Assembly: GCF_006711645.1 (NCBI RefSeq)
Contig: NZ_CP041247.1
Location: 3,472,001-3,536,000 of the forward strand
DNA length: 64,000 bases
Direction of reading: 5' to 3'
Source: Klebsiella electrica
GTDB lineage: Bacteria > Pseudomonadota > Gammaproteobacteria > Enterobacterales > Enterobacteriaceae
Part shown: positions 9,917-20,343 of the stretch, piece after piece
Layout of the letters: the number at the start of each line of letters is the position of its first letter
How positions within the stretch are numbered: position 1 is the first letter of the stretch
Program-made: the position numbers and the translations under genes
Notes under the pieces: model-generated
Told to the model about the DNA's origin: nothing
Database searches by the model: none
What the model saw: the letters and a program-made list of their open reading frames with translations, nothing else

Positions 9917-11661
9917 TGGCCAAACTGCATTTTATGTAGCTGAGCGTACACGCCGCGGTGTTCCAGCAGGTCGGCATGGCTACCGCGCTCGACAATATGG
10001 CCATCTTCCACAACCACAATTTCATCGGCTTGTTCGATGGTGGACAAACGGTGGGCAATAACCAGCGAAGTCCGGTTTTTCTGTAGCTCGTCGAGGGCCG
10101 CCTGGATAGCGCGTTCCGACTCGGTATCCAGCGCCGATGTCGCTTCATCCAGAATCAGAATCGGGCTGTTACGCAGCAGCGCACGCGCGATGGCAATACG
10201 CTGACGCTGTCCGCCGGAGAGCAGTACGCCGTTCTCACCGATAACGGTATCGAGGCCATTATCCATTTTGCTGATAAAGTCCATCGCATAGGCCATACGC
10301 GCCGCCTCTTCGATCTGCTCGCGGCTGTACTCTTCCTCGCGCGCATAGGCAATATTATTCGCCACAGTATCGTTGAACAGATGAACGTTTTGCGATACCA
10401 GCGCGACCTGGTTGCGCAGCGATGCCAGGGTGTATTCACGCAGCTCGTGGCCATCGAGCAGAATCTGGCCATTATCGATATCATAAAAGCGCGTAATCAG
10501 GCTGGCGATGGTCGATTTACCCGACCCCGAACGTCCGACCAGGGCGACCGTTTTGCCTTCCTGGATGTGGAGGTTGATATTTCGCAACGCCGGCGTTTCG
10601 CGGCCCGGATAGGTAAAGGTGACGTCTTTAAATTCCAGGTTGCCCTTCGCGCGATCGAGAACCAGCCTGCCTTCGTCTTTTTCCTGTTCGGAATCAAGAA
10701 TCGCAAACAGCGTCTGGCAGGCGGCCATCCCGCGCTGGAACTGAGCATTGACGTTAGTCAGCGATTTCAGCGGACGCATCAACGCAATCATCGAAGAGAA
10801 GACCACGGTGATGGTACCGGCAGTCAACGTTTCCATGACGCTCGGGAAGCTGGCGGCATAGAGGACAAATGCCAGCGCCAGTGACGCAATCAGCTGAATA
10901 ACCGGGTCAGAAATAGACGACGCGGAGACCATTTTCATCCCCTGCAAGCGCATTTTGTTGCTGACCTTATCAAAACGTTTGGTTTCTACCTCCTGGCCGC
11001 CAAACATCAGCACTTCTTTATGCCCTTTCAGCATTTGCTCTGCGCTGGTGGTCACCTGACCCATGGTGTTCTGCATATTCTTGCTGATATTACGAAAACG
11101 CTTCGATACCACGCGAATCGCCACGGAGACGATGGGGGCCAGGACTATCAGAATCAGCGACAACTGCCAGCTGTAGTAGAACATCATCACAAACAGGCCG
11201 ATGATCGAAGCGCCTTCGCGTACAACGGTAATCAGCGCGCTGGAAGAGGATGACGCAACCTGTTCGGAATCATAGGTAATGCGTGACAGCAAGGTACCCG
11301 TGGACTGTTTATCGAAGAAGGAGACGGGCATCCCCATCATGTGGCTGAACAGTCGGCGGCGCATGGTCATGACGACTTTGCCTGAAACCCACGAGATACA
11401 GTAGCTCGAAATATAGCTGGTGACGCCACGCAGCAACATCAGCCCAATCACCACCAGCGGCATCCATAGCAGCACTGAGCGATCCGTTTTACCAAAACCA
11501 TCATCCAGTAACGGTTTAAGAAGCGATAGCATGAAGGTATCACTAGCGGCGTTAAAGACTAACGCAACGGCCGCGACGATCAGTCCGGTTTTAAATGGCG
11601 CAATAAGCGGCCAGAGGCGGCGGAAGGTCTGCCACGTGGAGAGATCTTTATCATTCTGCAT
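9913..11661 (-). CDS. msbA: Lipid A flippase ATP-binding/permease MsbA
   Basis: Homodimeric ABC exporter that flips core-lipid A across the inner membrane. At 582 residues it equals E. coli. Six transmembrane segments fill the first half; the nucleotide-binding domain shows Walker [10 protein letters not shown], the signature LSGGQRQR and Walker [13 protein letters not shown]. It is followed by lpxK with an ATGA overlap, and lies downstream of comEC with a 36-base gap, so all three are likely co-transcribed. No substitution in the ATPase motifs was seen. Confidence 0.98.
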   Translation of the reverse strand: MQNDKDLSTWQTFRRLWPLIAPFKTGLIVAAVALVFNAASDTFMLSLLKPLLDDGFGKTDRSVLLWMPLVVIGLMLLRGVTSYISSYCISWVSGKVVMTMRRRLFSHMMGMPVSFFDKQSTGTLLSRITYDSEQVASSSSSALITVVREGASIIGLFVMMFYYSWQLSLILIVLAPIVSVAIRVVSKRFRNISKNMQNTMGQVTTSAEQMLKGHKEVLMFGGQEVETKRFDKVSNKMRLQGMKMVSASSISDPVIQLIASLALAFVLYAASFPSVMETLTAGTITVVFSSMIALMRPLKSLTNVNAQFQRGMAACQTLFAILDSEQEKDEGRLVLDRAKGNLEFKDVTFTYPGRETPALRNINLHIQEGKTVALVGRSGSGKSTIASLITRFYDIDNGQILLDGHELREYTLASLRNQVALVSQNVHLFNDTVANNIAYAREEEYSREQIEEAARMAYAMDFISKMDNGLDTVIGENGVLLSGGQRQRIAIARALLRNSPILILDEATSALDTESERAIQAALDELQKNRTSLVIAHRLSTIEQADEIVVVEDGHIVERGSHADLLEHRGVYAQLHKMQFGQ

Positions 11662-11697
11662 TCAATAAACCAGCTTATGTTGAAATAGCCGCATATT

Positions 11698-13959
11698 CTA
11701 CCCGTTATCCACGGTCTCGCCAAACCACTGATGATACCAACGCGGTAAAAGTTGATCTCGTAAGCTTTGGATTTGCCAACCTTCTGGAGAAAAAATAACC
11801 GTAACTTGCCCCTGATGCGGCGTATCAAACCACCGATAGCCCTGCTGTCGGTAGCGCAGCGCCACTTTAGCCGCCGGCATCCGCCAGACATTATATCGCG
11901 AGGCTGAAGCCAGCGCCGCCGCGCCGCCGACCCGCTGCAATAATGCAACCGAAGAAGAGGTCTGACTCCCGTGGTGCGGAACCTGGATAAGTGTAGACGC
12001 AAGATGCTGCCAGTAGCGGCTCATCATTGCCCTTTCCGCCGGAATTTCAATATCTCCGGTCAACAGAACGCTCTGTTTTCCGTCATCAATACGGACCACG
12101 CAGGAGCGATTATTACCGGTCATGCTGGAGCCCACCAGCGGCCAGAGCACGCGAAAAGTCAATCCACGCCATTGCCAGCTTTCACCTCGCTGACAGGGAA
12201 GATGCCCCTGCCAGCCCAGCGGGCTGCGGATCCAGAGCCCGGGCCAGGCCTTCAGCAGCGAATTGAGGCCACCGCGGTGGTCAAGGTGCTCATGGCTCAA
12301 CAACACGCCCTCCGGGCGCAGGTTATGCCAGCGTAGCCAGGGAATAATAATCTGCTGACCGCTATCGCCATCGGACCAGGCCAGTCCCGTATCATACAAG
12401 ATTGCCGCCCCCTCCCGTTCGATGACCATGGCCAGCCCCTGTCCGACGTCCAGCATCGTGACCCGCCATTCATCTTTCACTTCGTGGCGCCAGAAAGGCC
12501 AGCTCAGCAGCACCGTGCTGCTGAGACAAAGTGCCGGTAGCGAACGCCAGGCGTGAAAACGCCACACCAGGAGTAGCAGCCAGGGCAATACGCTTAACGC
12601 CGCCCAGCGAAAATCCAGGCTGAGCCACCCCTGCGGCAGCAGACGCAAAAACCAGAATAATGCCGCCAGCAGACGGTCCGCCAGCCACCACACCGCCATT
12701 TCAACCACCGCAGGCCCGCTGAGATGCAGCAGCATCGCCAGCAGGATCAAGGGAACCACTGCGAAGGTGACCAACGGCACGGCAATCAGGTTTGCCCCCC
12801 AGGAAGTCAGGCTGATGCCGTGGAAAAGGAGAATCTGAATCGGCAATAGCAGAAACATCAGCCCAAGCTGCAGATGGCCTAACGCGAGCACTTCGCGCCA
12901 TGGCCAGCTGGCGCGCAGCTGCAACGGTGCCATCTGGTACCAGAAAATCAACGTCGCGACGGCAAAGATAGACAGCCACAGACTATCAGACAACACCGCC
13001 AGCGGATCGGCGAATAAGATAGCGCCAATACAACAGAGCCAGATCTGCCAGGACGACCAGCGTTTGGCTGACAGCCGTAGGCCCGCCACGCAGATCAGGG
13101 CCACGCAGGTCCGCAGCGCAGGCGGCTGCATACCGGTCAGCCAGGCGTAAAATAGCGCGCAGGCCAGACCGACAAGTAGCGGCATTCTCCAGCCAATCCA
13201 CCGGCACGGGAAAAAGAATTGCAGGCCGCGAACCACCAGTCCGCCGAGTATGGCGCCTAACGCAATATGCAACCCCGAGATCGCCATCAGATGCGATGTG
13301 CCGGTTTCCTGCATCAGCCGTTTGATATCCCCCGGGACAACCAGCCTCTCTCCCATGCCGAGCCCGAGTATCACCGATTGCCAGGAAAAAGCGTCAAGAG
13401 TGCGCGCCAGCGATGCCAGATAGCGTGCGCGGTAACTGCACGTCGGGTCCAGCGCTTCAGCCGACGTAAAGCGCCCGGTTAACGCACGATGTTGTGCCAG
13501 GGCAAAACGCTGGCCGTCAAAGCCCCCTTCGTTGAGCTGACTATGGACCGGGCGAAGACGAGCGGTCATCTTCCAGCGCTGCCCGGCACATGGCGGGTCG
13601 GGCAGCGCATTACCGTACAGAGTCACCGCTGGTGCCGGCCATAGTCTCTGCCCGTTTAAACGGAGAATATTTCCCTGATAGGTCATCTCTCCTTCGACTG
13701 CCGTCAACTGGATTTCAACCTGCCGGTTACCGCCGGGTAGCACCTGCATCGGCCACAGCACCTGACGCGCGCTCAGCACACCCCAGGCAAAAAACAGCAT
13801 GGTCAACGCCAGGTAACGTGATGGACTCCAGCGGTAAAACGCTATCAGGATCGCGCCAGCGATAATCATCTGAACGGCGGGCAGCGTGGGCAGGTCGGGT
13901 AACAACAGCAGTGGGCAGATCCCGATAACCGCGCACCCGGCAAGCTGTGATAAACGCAT
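11698..13959 (-). CDS. comEC: ComEC/Rec2-family DNA uptake channel protein (YcaI)
   Basis: Polytopic inner-membrane protein of the competence ComEC/Rec2 family, predicted to pass single-stranded DNA into the cytoplasm. I chose the ATG at 13957-13959 (MRLSQLAGCA) with a GGGAGGGGGA ribosome-binding site; this gives 753 residues against 754 in E. coli YcaI. The central Competence domain holds the HLMAISGLHIA motif and many hydrophobic helices. The C-terminal metallo-beta-lactamase-like domain keeps LSHEHLDHRGG and VPHHGSQTSS, so its putative nuclease metal ligands are preserved. Intact, although enterics are not usually naturally competent under laboratory conditions. Confidence 0.94.
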   Translation of the reverse strand: MRLSQLAGCAVIGICPLLLLPDLPTLPAVQMIIAGAILIAFYRWSPSRYLALTMLFFAWGVLSARQVLWPMQVLPGGNRQVEIQLTAVEGEMTYQGNILRLNGQRLWPAPAVTLYGNALPDPPCAGQRWKMTARLRPVHSQLNEGGFDGQRFALAQHRALTGRFTSAEALDPTCSYRARYLASLARTLDAFSWQSVILGLGMGERLVVPGDIKRLMQETGTSHLMAISGLHIALGAILGGLVVRGLQFFFPCRWIGWRMPLLVGLACALFYAWLTGMQPPALRTCVALICVAGLRLSAKRWSSWQIWLCCIGAILFADPLAVLSDSLWLSIFAVATLIFWYQMAPLQLRASWPWREVLALGHLQLGLMFLLLPIQILLFHGISLTSWGANLIAVPLVTFAVVPLILLAMLLHLSGPAVVEMAVWWLADRLLAALFWFLRLLPQGWLSLDFRWAALSVLPWLLLLVWRFHAWRSLPALCLSSTVLLSWPFWRHEVKDEWRVTMLDVGQGLAMVIEREGAAILYDTGLAWSDGDSGQQIIIPWLRWHNLRPEGVLLSHEHLDHRGGLNSLLKAWPGLWIRSPLGWQGHLPCQRGESWQWRGLTFRVLWPLVGSSMTGNNRSCVVRIDDGKQSVLLTGDIEIPAERAMMSRYWQHLASTLIQVPHHGSQTSSSVALLQRVGGAAALASASRYNVWRMPAAKVALRYRQQGYRWFDTPHQGQVTVIFSPEGWQIQSLRDQLLPRWYHQWFGETVDNG

Positions 13960-14106
13960 GTCCCCCTCCCTGTTGACGGAGAGTATTGCGCGAAAGCGAA
14001 AGGTCGTCAGCGGTCGGCGGGCAGATGTGGATTGCGGCTTGCGCAAAACCTGCGATGTTGCTGCAAAACGGGGGCGCTACTGCGAGGCAGGGCAAACTGG
14101 GGGCAT

Positions 14107-14135
14107 AAAAAAAGCACCGCAGAGGTGCTTTTTTT
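14107..14135 (-). terminator. Terminator downstream of ihfB
   Basis: Hairpin AGCACC / GGTGCT with a 5-base loop, flanked by seven A and seven T, so it can work in both directions. It lies 35 bases after the ihfB stop and separates ihfB from comEC. Confidence 0.85.
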
Positions 14136-14169
14136 ATCATCGGAGTACGTTGTCGCGGCTCTGCGCAAC

Positions 14170-14457
14170 TTACTCTTCGTAAATATTGGCGCGGTCGCGT
14201 AATTCTTTCCCAGGCTTAAAGTGCGGAACGTACTTACCTTCCAGCTCAACTTTATCGCCAGTCTTCGGGTTACGCCCGGTGCGAGGAGCTCGATAATGCA
14301 AAGAGAAACTGCCGAAACCGCGGATTTCAATGCGCTCACCTTGAGCAAGCGTTGAGGCCATATGTTCCAGCATTTCTTTAACAGCATCTTCGACCGCTTT
14401 CGCGGGAATGTGAGATTGCTGGCTGGCAAGTCTTTCTATCAATTCTGACTTGGTCAT
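14170..14457 (-). CDS. ihfB: Integration host factor subunit beta
   Basis: HU/IHF-family protein; with IhfA it bends DNA sharply in replication, recombination and transcription control. The start was taken as the ATG at 14455-14457 ([10 protein letters not shown]), after an AGGAAACCGGAGG leader. The protein is 95 residues, one longer than E. coli, ending IYEE instead of IYG. The beta-arm with the intercalating Pro ([12 protein letters not shown]) is intact. It lies downstream of rpsA, separated by an intrinsic terminator. Confidence 0.96.
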   Translation of the reverse strand: MTKSELIERLASQQSHIPAKAVEDAVKEMLEHMASTLAQGERIEIRGFGSFSLHYRAPRTGRNPKTGDKVELEGKYVPHFKPGKELRDRANIYEE

Positions 14458-14502
14458 TATTCCTCCGGTTTCCTTCAAGGCAAAATTAGCTAACTGCTTT
14501 AA

Positions 14503-14527
14503 ACAAGGGCGGCCGTAGCCGCCCTTT
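14503..14527 (-). terminator. Intrinsic terminator after rpsA
   Basis: Nine-base-pair GC-rich stem AAGGGCGGC / GCCGCCCTT with a 4-base loop, followed on the reverse strand by TTGTTT. It separates rpsA from ihfB. A second AT-rich hairpin, ATTCAGGTT / AACCTGAAT at 14578-14600, sits just after the rpsA stop and may stabilise the mRNA 3' end. Confidence 0.75.
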
Positions 14528-14608
14528 GTGCTTGATTACAGGACGAATCCTGCAATCTGTCAAGTAAACTCGTCGTAATTCAGGTTGTTGTAACCTGAAT
14601 GACTAAGA

Positions 14609-16282
14609 TTACTCGCCTTTAGCTGCTTTGAAAGCTTCAGCCATTGCGTTGTTAGAGAAGTTTGCATCTTCCTGTTTGTTAACAGTTGCGATGGCATCTT
14701 TCTCATCAGCTTCGTCTTTAGCACGAACAGACAGGCTGATTGCGCGGTTTTTACGATCAACGCCGGTGAATTTAGCTTCAACGTCGTCGCCAACGCTCAG
14801 AACCAGAGTCGCATCTTCAACGCGGTCACGGGAAGCTTCAGAAGCGCGCAGGTAACCTTCAACGCCGTCAGCCAGTTCTACGGTTGCGCCTTTAGCGTCA
14901 ACTGCAGTGACTTTACCGTTTACGATTGCGCCTTTCTTGTTCAGTGCAACCCAGTTGTTGAACGGATCTTCTGCGAGCTGTTTAACGCCCAGAGAGATAC
15001 GCTCACGCTCTGCGTCAACCTGCAGAACAACTGCTGCGATTTCGTCGCCTTTTTTGTATTCACGAACTGCTTCTTCGCCTGCAACGTTCCAGGAGATGTC
15101 AGACAGGTGAACCAGGCCGTCGATGCCGCCGTCCAGGCCGATGAAGATACCGAAGTCAGTGATAGACTTGATTTTACCTTCAACACGGTCGCCCTTGTTG
15201 TGGGTTTCCGCAAACTGCTGCCACGGGTTGTTTTTGCACTGCTTCAGACCCAGGGAGATACGACGACGTTCTTCGTCGATATCCAGAACCATCACTTCCA
15301 CTACGTCGCCAACGTTAACAACTTTGGACGGGTGGATGTTTTTGTTGGTCCAGTCCATTTCGGAAACGTGAACCAGGCCTTCAACGCCTTCTTCGATTTC
15401 AACGAAGCAGCCGTAGTCGGTCAGGTTGGTCACGCGACCGGTCAGTTTGGTACCTTCCGGATAACGCTTAGCGATAGCTACCCACGGATCTTCGCCCAGC
15501 TGTTTCAGGCCCAGAGATACACGAGTACGCTCGCGGTCGAACTTCAGCACTTTAACAGTGATTTCGTCGCCAACGTTTACGATTTCGCTCGGGTGCTTAA
15601 CGCGTTTCCACGCCATGTCGGTGATGTGCAGCAGGCCGTCAACGCCGCCCAGATCAACGAATGCGCCGTAGTCAGTGAGGTTCTTAACGATACCTTTGAC
15701 TTCCATGCCTTCCTGCAGGTTTTCCAGCAGCTGATCGCGTTCTGCGCTGTTTTCGGATTCGATAACGGCACGACGGGATACAACAACGTTGTTACGCTTC
15801 TGGTCAAGCTTGATAACTTTGAACTCAAGCTCTTTGCCTTCCAGGTGCAGAGTGTCGCGAACCGGACGAACGTCAACCAGGGAACCTGGCAGGAACGCGC
15901 GAATACCATTCAGCTCAACAGTGAAGCCACCTTTAACTTTGCCGTTGATAACACCGACTACAGTTTCAGCTTCTTCGTAAGCTTTTTCCAGCGTGATCCA
16001 AGCTTCGTGACGTTTAGCTTTTTCACGGGACAGCAGGGTTTCACCGAAGCCGTCTTCTACTGCATCCAGAGCAACGTCAACTTCGTCACCAACCTGGATT
16101 TCCAGCTCGCCCTGGGCGTTTTTGAACTGCTCTGCCGGAATGGCGGACTCAGATTTCAGACCGGCGTCAACCAGTACGATATCTTTGTCGATAGCAACAA
16201 CAACACCACGAACGATGGAACCCGGACGGGTTTCGATTGTTTTTAAGGATTCTTCAAATAGTTGAGCAAAAGATTCAGTCAT
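14609..16282 (-). CDS. rpsA: 30S ribosomal protein S1
   Basis: Essential ribosomal protein that brings mRNA to the 30S subunit. At 557 residues it equals E. coli S1. Six S1 OB-fold repeats can be followed, each with a G(A/C)[12 protein letters not shown] or related core (for example [14 protein letters not shown] and [15 protein letters not shown]). Codon use is strongly biased, as expected of a highly expressed gene, and this leaves long spurious open frames on the opposite strand. It lies downstream of cmk; the 113-base gap carries the leader used for S1 autoregulation in E. coli. Confidence 0.98.
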   Translation of the reverse strand: MTESFAQLFEESLKTIETRPGSIVRGVVVAIDKDIVLVDAGLKSESAIPAEQFKNAQGELEIQVGDEVDVALDAVEDGFGETLLSREKAKRHEAWITLEKAYEEAETVVGVINGKVKGGFTVELNGIRAFLPGSLVDVRPVRDTLHLEGKELEFKVIKLDQKRNNVVVSRRAVIESENSAERDQLLENLQEGMEVKGIVKNLTDYGAFVDLGGVDGLLHITDMAWKRVKHPSEIVNVGDEITVKVLKFDRERTRVSLGLKQLGEDPWVAIAKRYPEGTKLTGRVTNLTDYGCFVEIEEGVEGLVHVSEMDWTNKNIHPSKVVNVGDVVEVMVLDIDEERRRISLGLKQCKNNPWQQFAETHNKGDRVEGKIKSITDFGIFIGLDGGIDGLVHLSDISWNVAGEEAVREYKKGDEIAAVVLQVDAERERISLGVKQLAEDPFNNWVALNKKGAIVNGKVTAVDAKGATVELADGVEGYLRASEASRDRVEDATLVLSVGDDVEAKFTGVDRKNRAISLSVRAKDEADEKDAIATVNKQEDANFSNNAMAEAFKAAKGE

Positions 16283-16395
16283 GTTTAATCTTCAGGTTTC
16301 ATATTTAACGTCCACCTGGCTCCGTGCCGGATGGGGTTGTTTAACATACCCGCTAACACTCCATTGCTGCGGGGGTACTGCTAAATCGGTCGCGA

Positions 16396-17079
16396 TTACG
16401 CGAGTGCCAGTTTTTGGCGCGCATATTGTAGCGCTTTTTCAATCACTTGCTCAATAGTTAAACTGGTTGAATCCAGAACTAATGCATCTTCTGCGGGAAC
16501 AAGTGGGGCGACGGCGCGGTTACGATCGCGGTCATCGCGCTCTTTTATCTCGGATAAAAGGCGATCAAAGTTAACACTAAACCCCTTCTCCTGCAACTGA
16601 AGCATGCGACGCTGAGCACGTTCTTCCGAAGAGGCGTCAAGGAAAATTTTGACGGGGGCATCCGGGAAGACGACGGTTCCCATATCGCGTCCGTCGGCGA
16701 TCAGACCCGGGACTTCACGGAATCCACGCTGGCGACGCAGCAACGCTTCACGCACGCGGGGAAACGCGGCGACTTTCGATGCGGTATTGGCCACTTCCTG
16801 GGTACGAATGGCGGCGCTGACGTCTTCGCCTTCAAGAATGATTTCCAGACTGCCGTCGGTGGAGATAAAACGCACGTCCAGGTGCGCCGCTAGCGGTACC
16901 AGCGCCTCTTCCGATCCGACATCAACATGATGATGCAGCGCCGCAAGAGCCAGAACGCGATAGATGGCCCCGGAATCCAGCAGATGCCAGCCCAGCGCTT
17001 CCGCCATTGCCTTGCACAAGGTGCCTTTACCTGCACCGCCAGGCCCATCAATGGTGATTACCGGAATATTTGCCGTCAT
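16396..17079 (-). CDS. cmk: Cytidylate kinase
   Basis: Phosphorylates CMP and dCMP to the diphosphates with ATP in pyrimidine salvage. The start at the ATG at 17077-17079 ([12 protein letters not shown]) follows an AAGGAGAAAAAG ribosome-binding site and gives 227 residues, as in E. coli. Walker A GPGGAGKG is at residues 12-19, and the NMP-binding insert and the [13 protein letters not shown] lid region are present. E. coli has ycaL between aroA and cmk; here only about 200 non-coding bases lie there. Confidence 0.97.
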   Translation of the reverse strand: MTANIPVITIDGPGGAGKGTLCKAMAEALGWHLLDSGAIYRVLALAALHHHVDVGSEEALVPLAAHLDVRFISTDGSLEIILEGEDVSAAIRTQEVANTASKVAAFPRVREALLRRQRGFREVPGLIADGRDMGTVVFPDAPVKIFLDASSEERAQRRMLQLQEKGFSVNFDRLLSEIKERDDRDRNRAVAPLVPAEDALVLDSTSLTIEQVIEKALQYARQKLALA

Positions 17080-17212
17080 CTTTTTCTCCTTCAGCAAGGC
17101 GCATAGAATGTAAACGCCGCGCATTATACGCATCTCTACGCCGGAAAGTGAGCATTGCTTGCAAATTACGGACTACCAGAAATGAAACGCAGAAGAATTG
17201 CGCAATTATAGC

Positions 17213-17233
17213 GGGCTGACGGAACGTCAGCCC
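17213..17233 (-). terminator. Hairpin between aroA and cmk
   Basis: Perfect 9-bp inverted repeat GGGCTGACG / CGTCAGCCC with a 3-base loop, 53 bases after the aroA stop. A T-tract is lacking on the aroA side; the bases that follow contain TATAAT, which could belong to the cmk promoter. Confidence 0.45.
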
Positions 17234-17285
17234 GGAAGATGACAATATTTTACTTTTTCGTTTTACTTTTATGCGCAGGCGAACG

Positions 17286-18569
17286 TTACGCCAGCGTGCT
17301 GATCCGCGCCAGCTGCTCGAAGTAATCCGGGAAAGTTTTCGCCGTACATTTCGGGTCGAGAATGGTTACCGGCGTGTCGGAAAGCGCCACCAGCGAGAAG
17401 CACATTGCCATACGGTGATCGTTATAGGTGCCGATTTCAGCAAAGCGGAGCTTCGCAGGCGGGGTGATGCGAATGTAATCCTCCCCCTCTTCAACCTCTG
17501 CTCCCACTTTACGCAGCTCCGTCGCCATAGCAAACAGACGGTCGGTCTCTTTCACGCGCCAGTTATAAATGTTGCGCAGCGTGGTGGTGCCTTTTGCAAA
17601 CAGAGCCGCGGTGGCGATAGTCATCGCCGCATCCGGAATATGGTTCATATCCATATCGATAGCGTTCAGTTCGCCATGCGTGCAGGCAATGAAATCCTCG
17701 CCCCAGGTGACGGTTGCGCCCATTTTTTCCAGTACGTCGGCAAAACGGATATCGCCCTGTACGCTGTTGCGGCCGATACCGGTGACTTTGACCGTCCCAC
17801 CTTTGATGGCGCCGGCGGCAAGGAAATAAGAGGCTGAGGAAGCATCGCCTTCCACCAGGTAATCGCCCGGCGACTGGTACTGCTGATTGCCGCGGACGAC
17901 AAAGCGTTGGTAGTTGTGGTTTTCAACATCAACGCCAAAGGTTTTCATCAGATGGAGCGTGATGTCGATATAGGGTTTAGACACCAGCTCGCCTTTAATG
18001 GCGATGGTCGTGTCCTGCGGTGCCAGCGGCGCAGCCATCAGCAGCGCGGTGAGGAACTGGCTGGAGACGCTGCCGTCCACTTCCACTTCGCCGCCGGTAA
18101 AGCCGCCGCGCAGGCGCAGAGGCGGATAATTTTCCTGCTCCAGATAATCAATCTGCGCGCCGCCCTGGCGCAGGGCGTCGACCAGATGGCCAATCGGGCG
18201 CTCTTTCATTCGCGGTTCGCCGGTCAGCACGATATCGTTGCTACCCAGACACAGCGCGGCCGCCAGCGGACGCATGGCGGTCCCTGCGTTACCCAGGAAC
18301 AGCTCCAACGCGCTACCGACCAGCAGCGGCCCACCGTTGCCGGTCACTTCACAGCGGGTACGGTCAGCAGACAGAACGTAATGAACTCCCAGGGCGCTCA
18401 GGGCATTCAGCATATGGCGTACATCGTCGCTGTCCAGCAGGTTGGTCAGCACCGTGGTGCCACGGGCCAAAGCCGCCAGCAGCAAAGCGCGGTTAGAGAC
18501 ACTTTTTGACCCAGGCAGGTTCACGGTGCCATCGACTCGCGCAATGGGTTGTAACGTCAGGGATTCCAT
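17286..18569 (-). CDS. aroA: 3-phosphoshikimate 1-carboxyvinyltransferase (EPSP synthase)
   Basis: Sixth step of the shikimate pathway: joins shikimate-3-phosphate and phosphoenolpyruvate. The protein is 427 residues when started at [14 protein letters not shown], as in E. coli; an ATG one codon upstream is the alternative. The [17 protein letters not shown] motif binds shikimate-3-phosphate, and [13 protein letters not shown] carries the normal Gly of glyphosate-sensitive class I enzymes. It is downstream of serC with a terminator between them, the classic serC-aroA mixed-function operon. Confidence 0.97.
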   Translation of the reverse strand: MESLTLQPIARVDGTVNLPGSKSVSNRALLLAALARGTTVLTNLLDSDDVRHMLNALSALGVHYVLSADRTRCEVTGNGGPLLVGSALELFLGNAGTAMRPLAAALCLGSNDIVLTGEPRMKERPIGHLVDALRQGGAQIDYLEQENYPPLRLRGGFTGGEVEVDGSVSSQFLTALLMAAPLAPQDTTIAIKGELVSKPYIDITLHLMKTFGVDVENHNYQRFVVRGNQQYQSPGDYLVEGDASSASYFLAAGAIKGGTVKVTGIGRNSVQGDIRFADVLEKMGATVTWGEDFIACTHGELNAIDMDMNHIPDAAMTIATAALFAKGTTTLRNIYNWRVKETDRLFAMATELRKVGAEVEEGEDYIRITPPAKLRFAEIGTYNDHRMAMCFSLVALSDTPVTILDPKCTAKTFPDYFEQLARISTLA

Positions 18570-18595
18570 CAAACTAAACTCTCAAACAAACAGAA

Positions 18596-18622
18596 TAAAA
18601 ACCCCGCAGACCCGCTGCGGGG
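18596..18622 (-). terminator. Terminator/attenuator between serC and aroA
   Basis: On the reverse strand CCCCGCAG-loop-CTGCGGGG followed by TTTTTATT. It lies just after the serC stop and should reduce read-through into aroA, as reported for serC-aroA in enterics. Confidence 0.8.
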
Positions 18623-18641
18623 ATGAAAAGCAGGAGGGTGA

Positions 18642-19730
18642 TTAGCCGTGGCGGCGTTCAAAATCCTGCATAAAGTCGGTCAGTGCCTGCACGCCCGCCA
18701 GCGGCATCGCGTTATAGATAGAGGCACGCATGCCGCCCACTACGCGGTGGCCTTTCAGCGCATGCAGACCGGCGGCAAAGGACTCTTCAAGGAACAGTTT
18801 ATCCAGCGCGCTATCGGCCAACTGGAACGGGACGTTCATGCGCGAGCGGTTCGCCGCAGCGACATCATTGCGATAGAAAGCGCTGTTATCGATGGTGCTA
18901 TAGAGCAGGTCGGCTTTCTGCTGGTTGATTTTATCCATAGCGGCAACCCCGCCCTGCTCTTTCAGCCATTTAAACACCAGACCTGACAGGTACCAGGCAA
19001 ATGTCGGCGGCGTGTTAAACATGGAGTCATTGGCGGACAGAATGGAGTAATCCAGAATCGATGGGCAGGCTACGCTGGCTTTACCCAGCAGATCTTCGCG
19101 CACAATAATCAGCGTCAGGCCAGCAGGACCGATGTTTTTCTGCGCGCCCGCGTAGATCACGCCATAGCGGCTAACATCAATTTCACGGGATAAAATCGTC
19201 GATGACAAATCCGCCGTGACGACCACATCGTCGCCAAAGTTTGGCGCTTCTTCAATGGCAATACCGTCAATGGTTTCGTTCGGGCAGTAGTGCAGGTAGG
19301 CAGCCCCCGGAGTCAGCTGCCATTCGCTCATCGGCTTAACCGCGCGCAGGCCGTCAACGGTGATTTTGGCGTCGATCACGTTCGGCGTGCAGTATTTATG
19401 CGCTTCTTTTACCGCACTGGCCGCCCAGTAGCCCGCATCGACGTAGTCGGCAACGGTTTTATCGCCAAGCAGGTTCAGCGGGATACCGGCAAACTGTCCG
19501 CGACCGCCGCCGTGGCAGAATAAAACTTTATAATTGGAAGGAATATTGAGCAGGGAGCGAAAATCCTGTTCCGCTTCTTCAGCCACCTTAATGAACTCTT
19601 TACCACGGTGGCTGATTTCCATCACCGACGTCCCCAAACCGTTCCAGTCGCACAGTTCCTTTTGCGCCAGTTTGAGTACTTCCGCCGGCAGCATTGCCGG
19701 GCCTGAACTGAAGTTATAGACCTGAGCCAT
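18642..19730 (-). CDS. serC: Phosphoserine/phosphohydroxythreonine aminotransferase
   Basis: PLP-dependent aminotransferase that makes 3-phosphoserine for serine synthesis and 4-phosphohydroxythreonine for pyridoxal-phosphate synthesis. At 362 residues it equals E. coli. The PLP lysine is in [11 protein letters not shown], and the N-terminal FSSGPAMLP motif is intact. First gene of the serC-aroA unit; upstream is about 610 bases that hold its promoter and the remains of ycaP. Confidence 0.97.
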   Translation of the reverse strand: MAQVYNFSSGPAMLPAEVLKLAQKELCDWNGLGTSVMEISHRGKEFIKVAEEAEQDFRSLLNIPSNYKVLFCHGGGRGQFAGIPLNLLGDKTVADYVDAGYWAASAVKEAHKYCTPNVIDAKITVDGLRAVKPMSEWQLTPGAAYLHYCPNETIDGIAIEEAPNFGDDVVVTADLSSTILSREIDVSRYGVIYAGAQKNIGPAGLTLIIVREDLLGKASVACPSILDYSILSANDSMFNTPPTFAWYLSGLVFKWLKEQGGVAAMDKINQQKADLLYSTIDNSAFYRNDVAAANRSRMNVPFQLADSALDKLFLEESFAAGLHALKGHRVVGGMRASIYNAMPLAGVQALTDFMQDFERRHG

Positions 19731-19916
19731 TTCCCCTCACCACTTGCTATGTTATTTACCCGCGAACCGTCGCGGGCATAAGTTATTCCTGTGGCTATCG
19801 GTTTTATCATTCAGTGACACGCACCGCAATGGCTAAAACTGAGCGTCGGGAAAATGCGGCCTCGCTCACACAAAAGAATCTGCCAGCTTGACGTCATAAA
19901 ACCGACATAATTGCTG

Positions 19917-20228
19917 TCAGGTGACGCTTTTCGCCCTGCTGGCCCGCGACCATTCTGCAGTTGCGCAGCGTGGAGATAATTGTTTATCCCCGGCGCGGAG
20001 CTTAAGAACTGCGCTACAACCTACGCCGGCATATTTATCGTCGCGCACAAGGGTGACGAGCTTGCGTTGTGGGGCGGCGGGAAAATGGCCAGACCGGCTT
20101 TGGCGTCCGGGTCCGATCATCGTAGAGAATGATTTGCCCGTGGGTTTCCGGCATAACCAACCGGACCTGTCCCGGCTGTTCAACACCGTTATCCGCAGCG
20201 CCATACGATGCCAGTCAAATGCCTGCAT
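19917..20228 (-). pseudogene. ycaP: ycaP remnant (DUF421 membrane protein), internally deleted and frameshifted
   Basis: E. coli has ycaP (230 residues) between serC and ycaO, and this stretch holds pieces of it in order. The start reads MQAFDWHRMAL against E. coli MKAFDLHRMAF. From 20187, in another frame, GVEQPGQVRLVMPETHGQI matches the E. coli segment GVEQLGQVRLAILETNGQI. From about 20080, back in the first frame, the tail AGDKQLSPRCATAEW and ASRAKSVT matches the E. coli C terminus. About 380 bp coding for the membrane helices (roughly residues 12-140) are gone, there is a frame change within the C-terminal domain, and one Cys of the tail is Ser. The comparison relies on my memory of the E. 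coli sequence, but the matches are long and collinear. A continuous 108-codon frame over this region is fortuitous. Confidence 0.85.
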
Positions 20229-20343
20229 GGTTAACGCCTGCACAGTTATCAGAGGTCAGTACGGATAGCCAGACGATGAAGATAGCGCCGGTCATCTAAA
20301 AGCCGTATCATTGCGCGCTTTACGTACGATAAAAGTGATCGCC

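Noticed and set aside
11698..13959. comEC as evidence of a specialised competence island
   Set aside because: It is the conserved ycaI of all enterics in its usual place upstream of msbA.
15107..16246. A 379-codon open frame opposite rpsA
   Set aside because: Same cause: strong codon bias in rpsA removes stops from the antisense frame; no recognisable domain.
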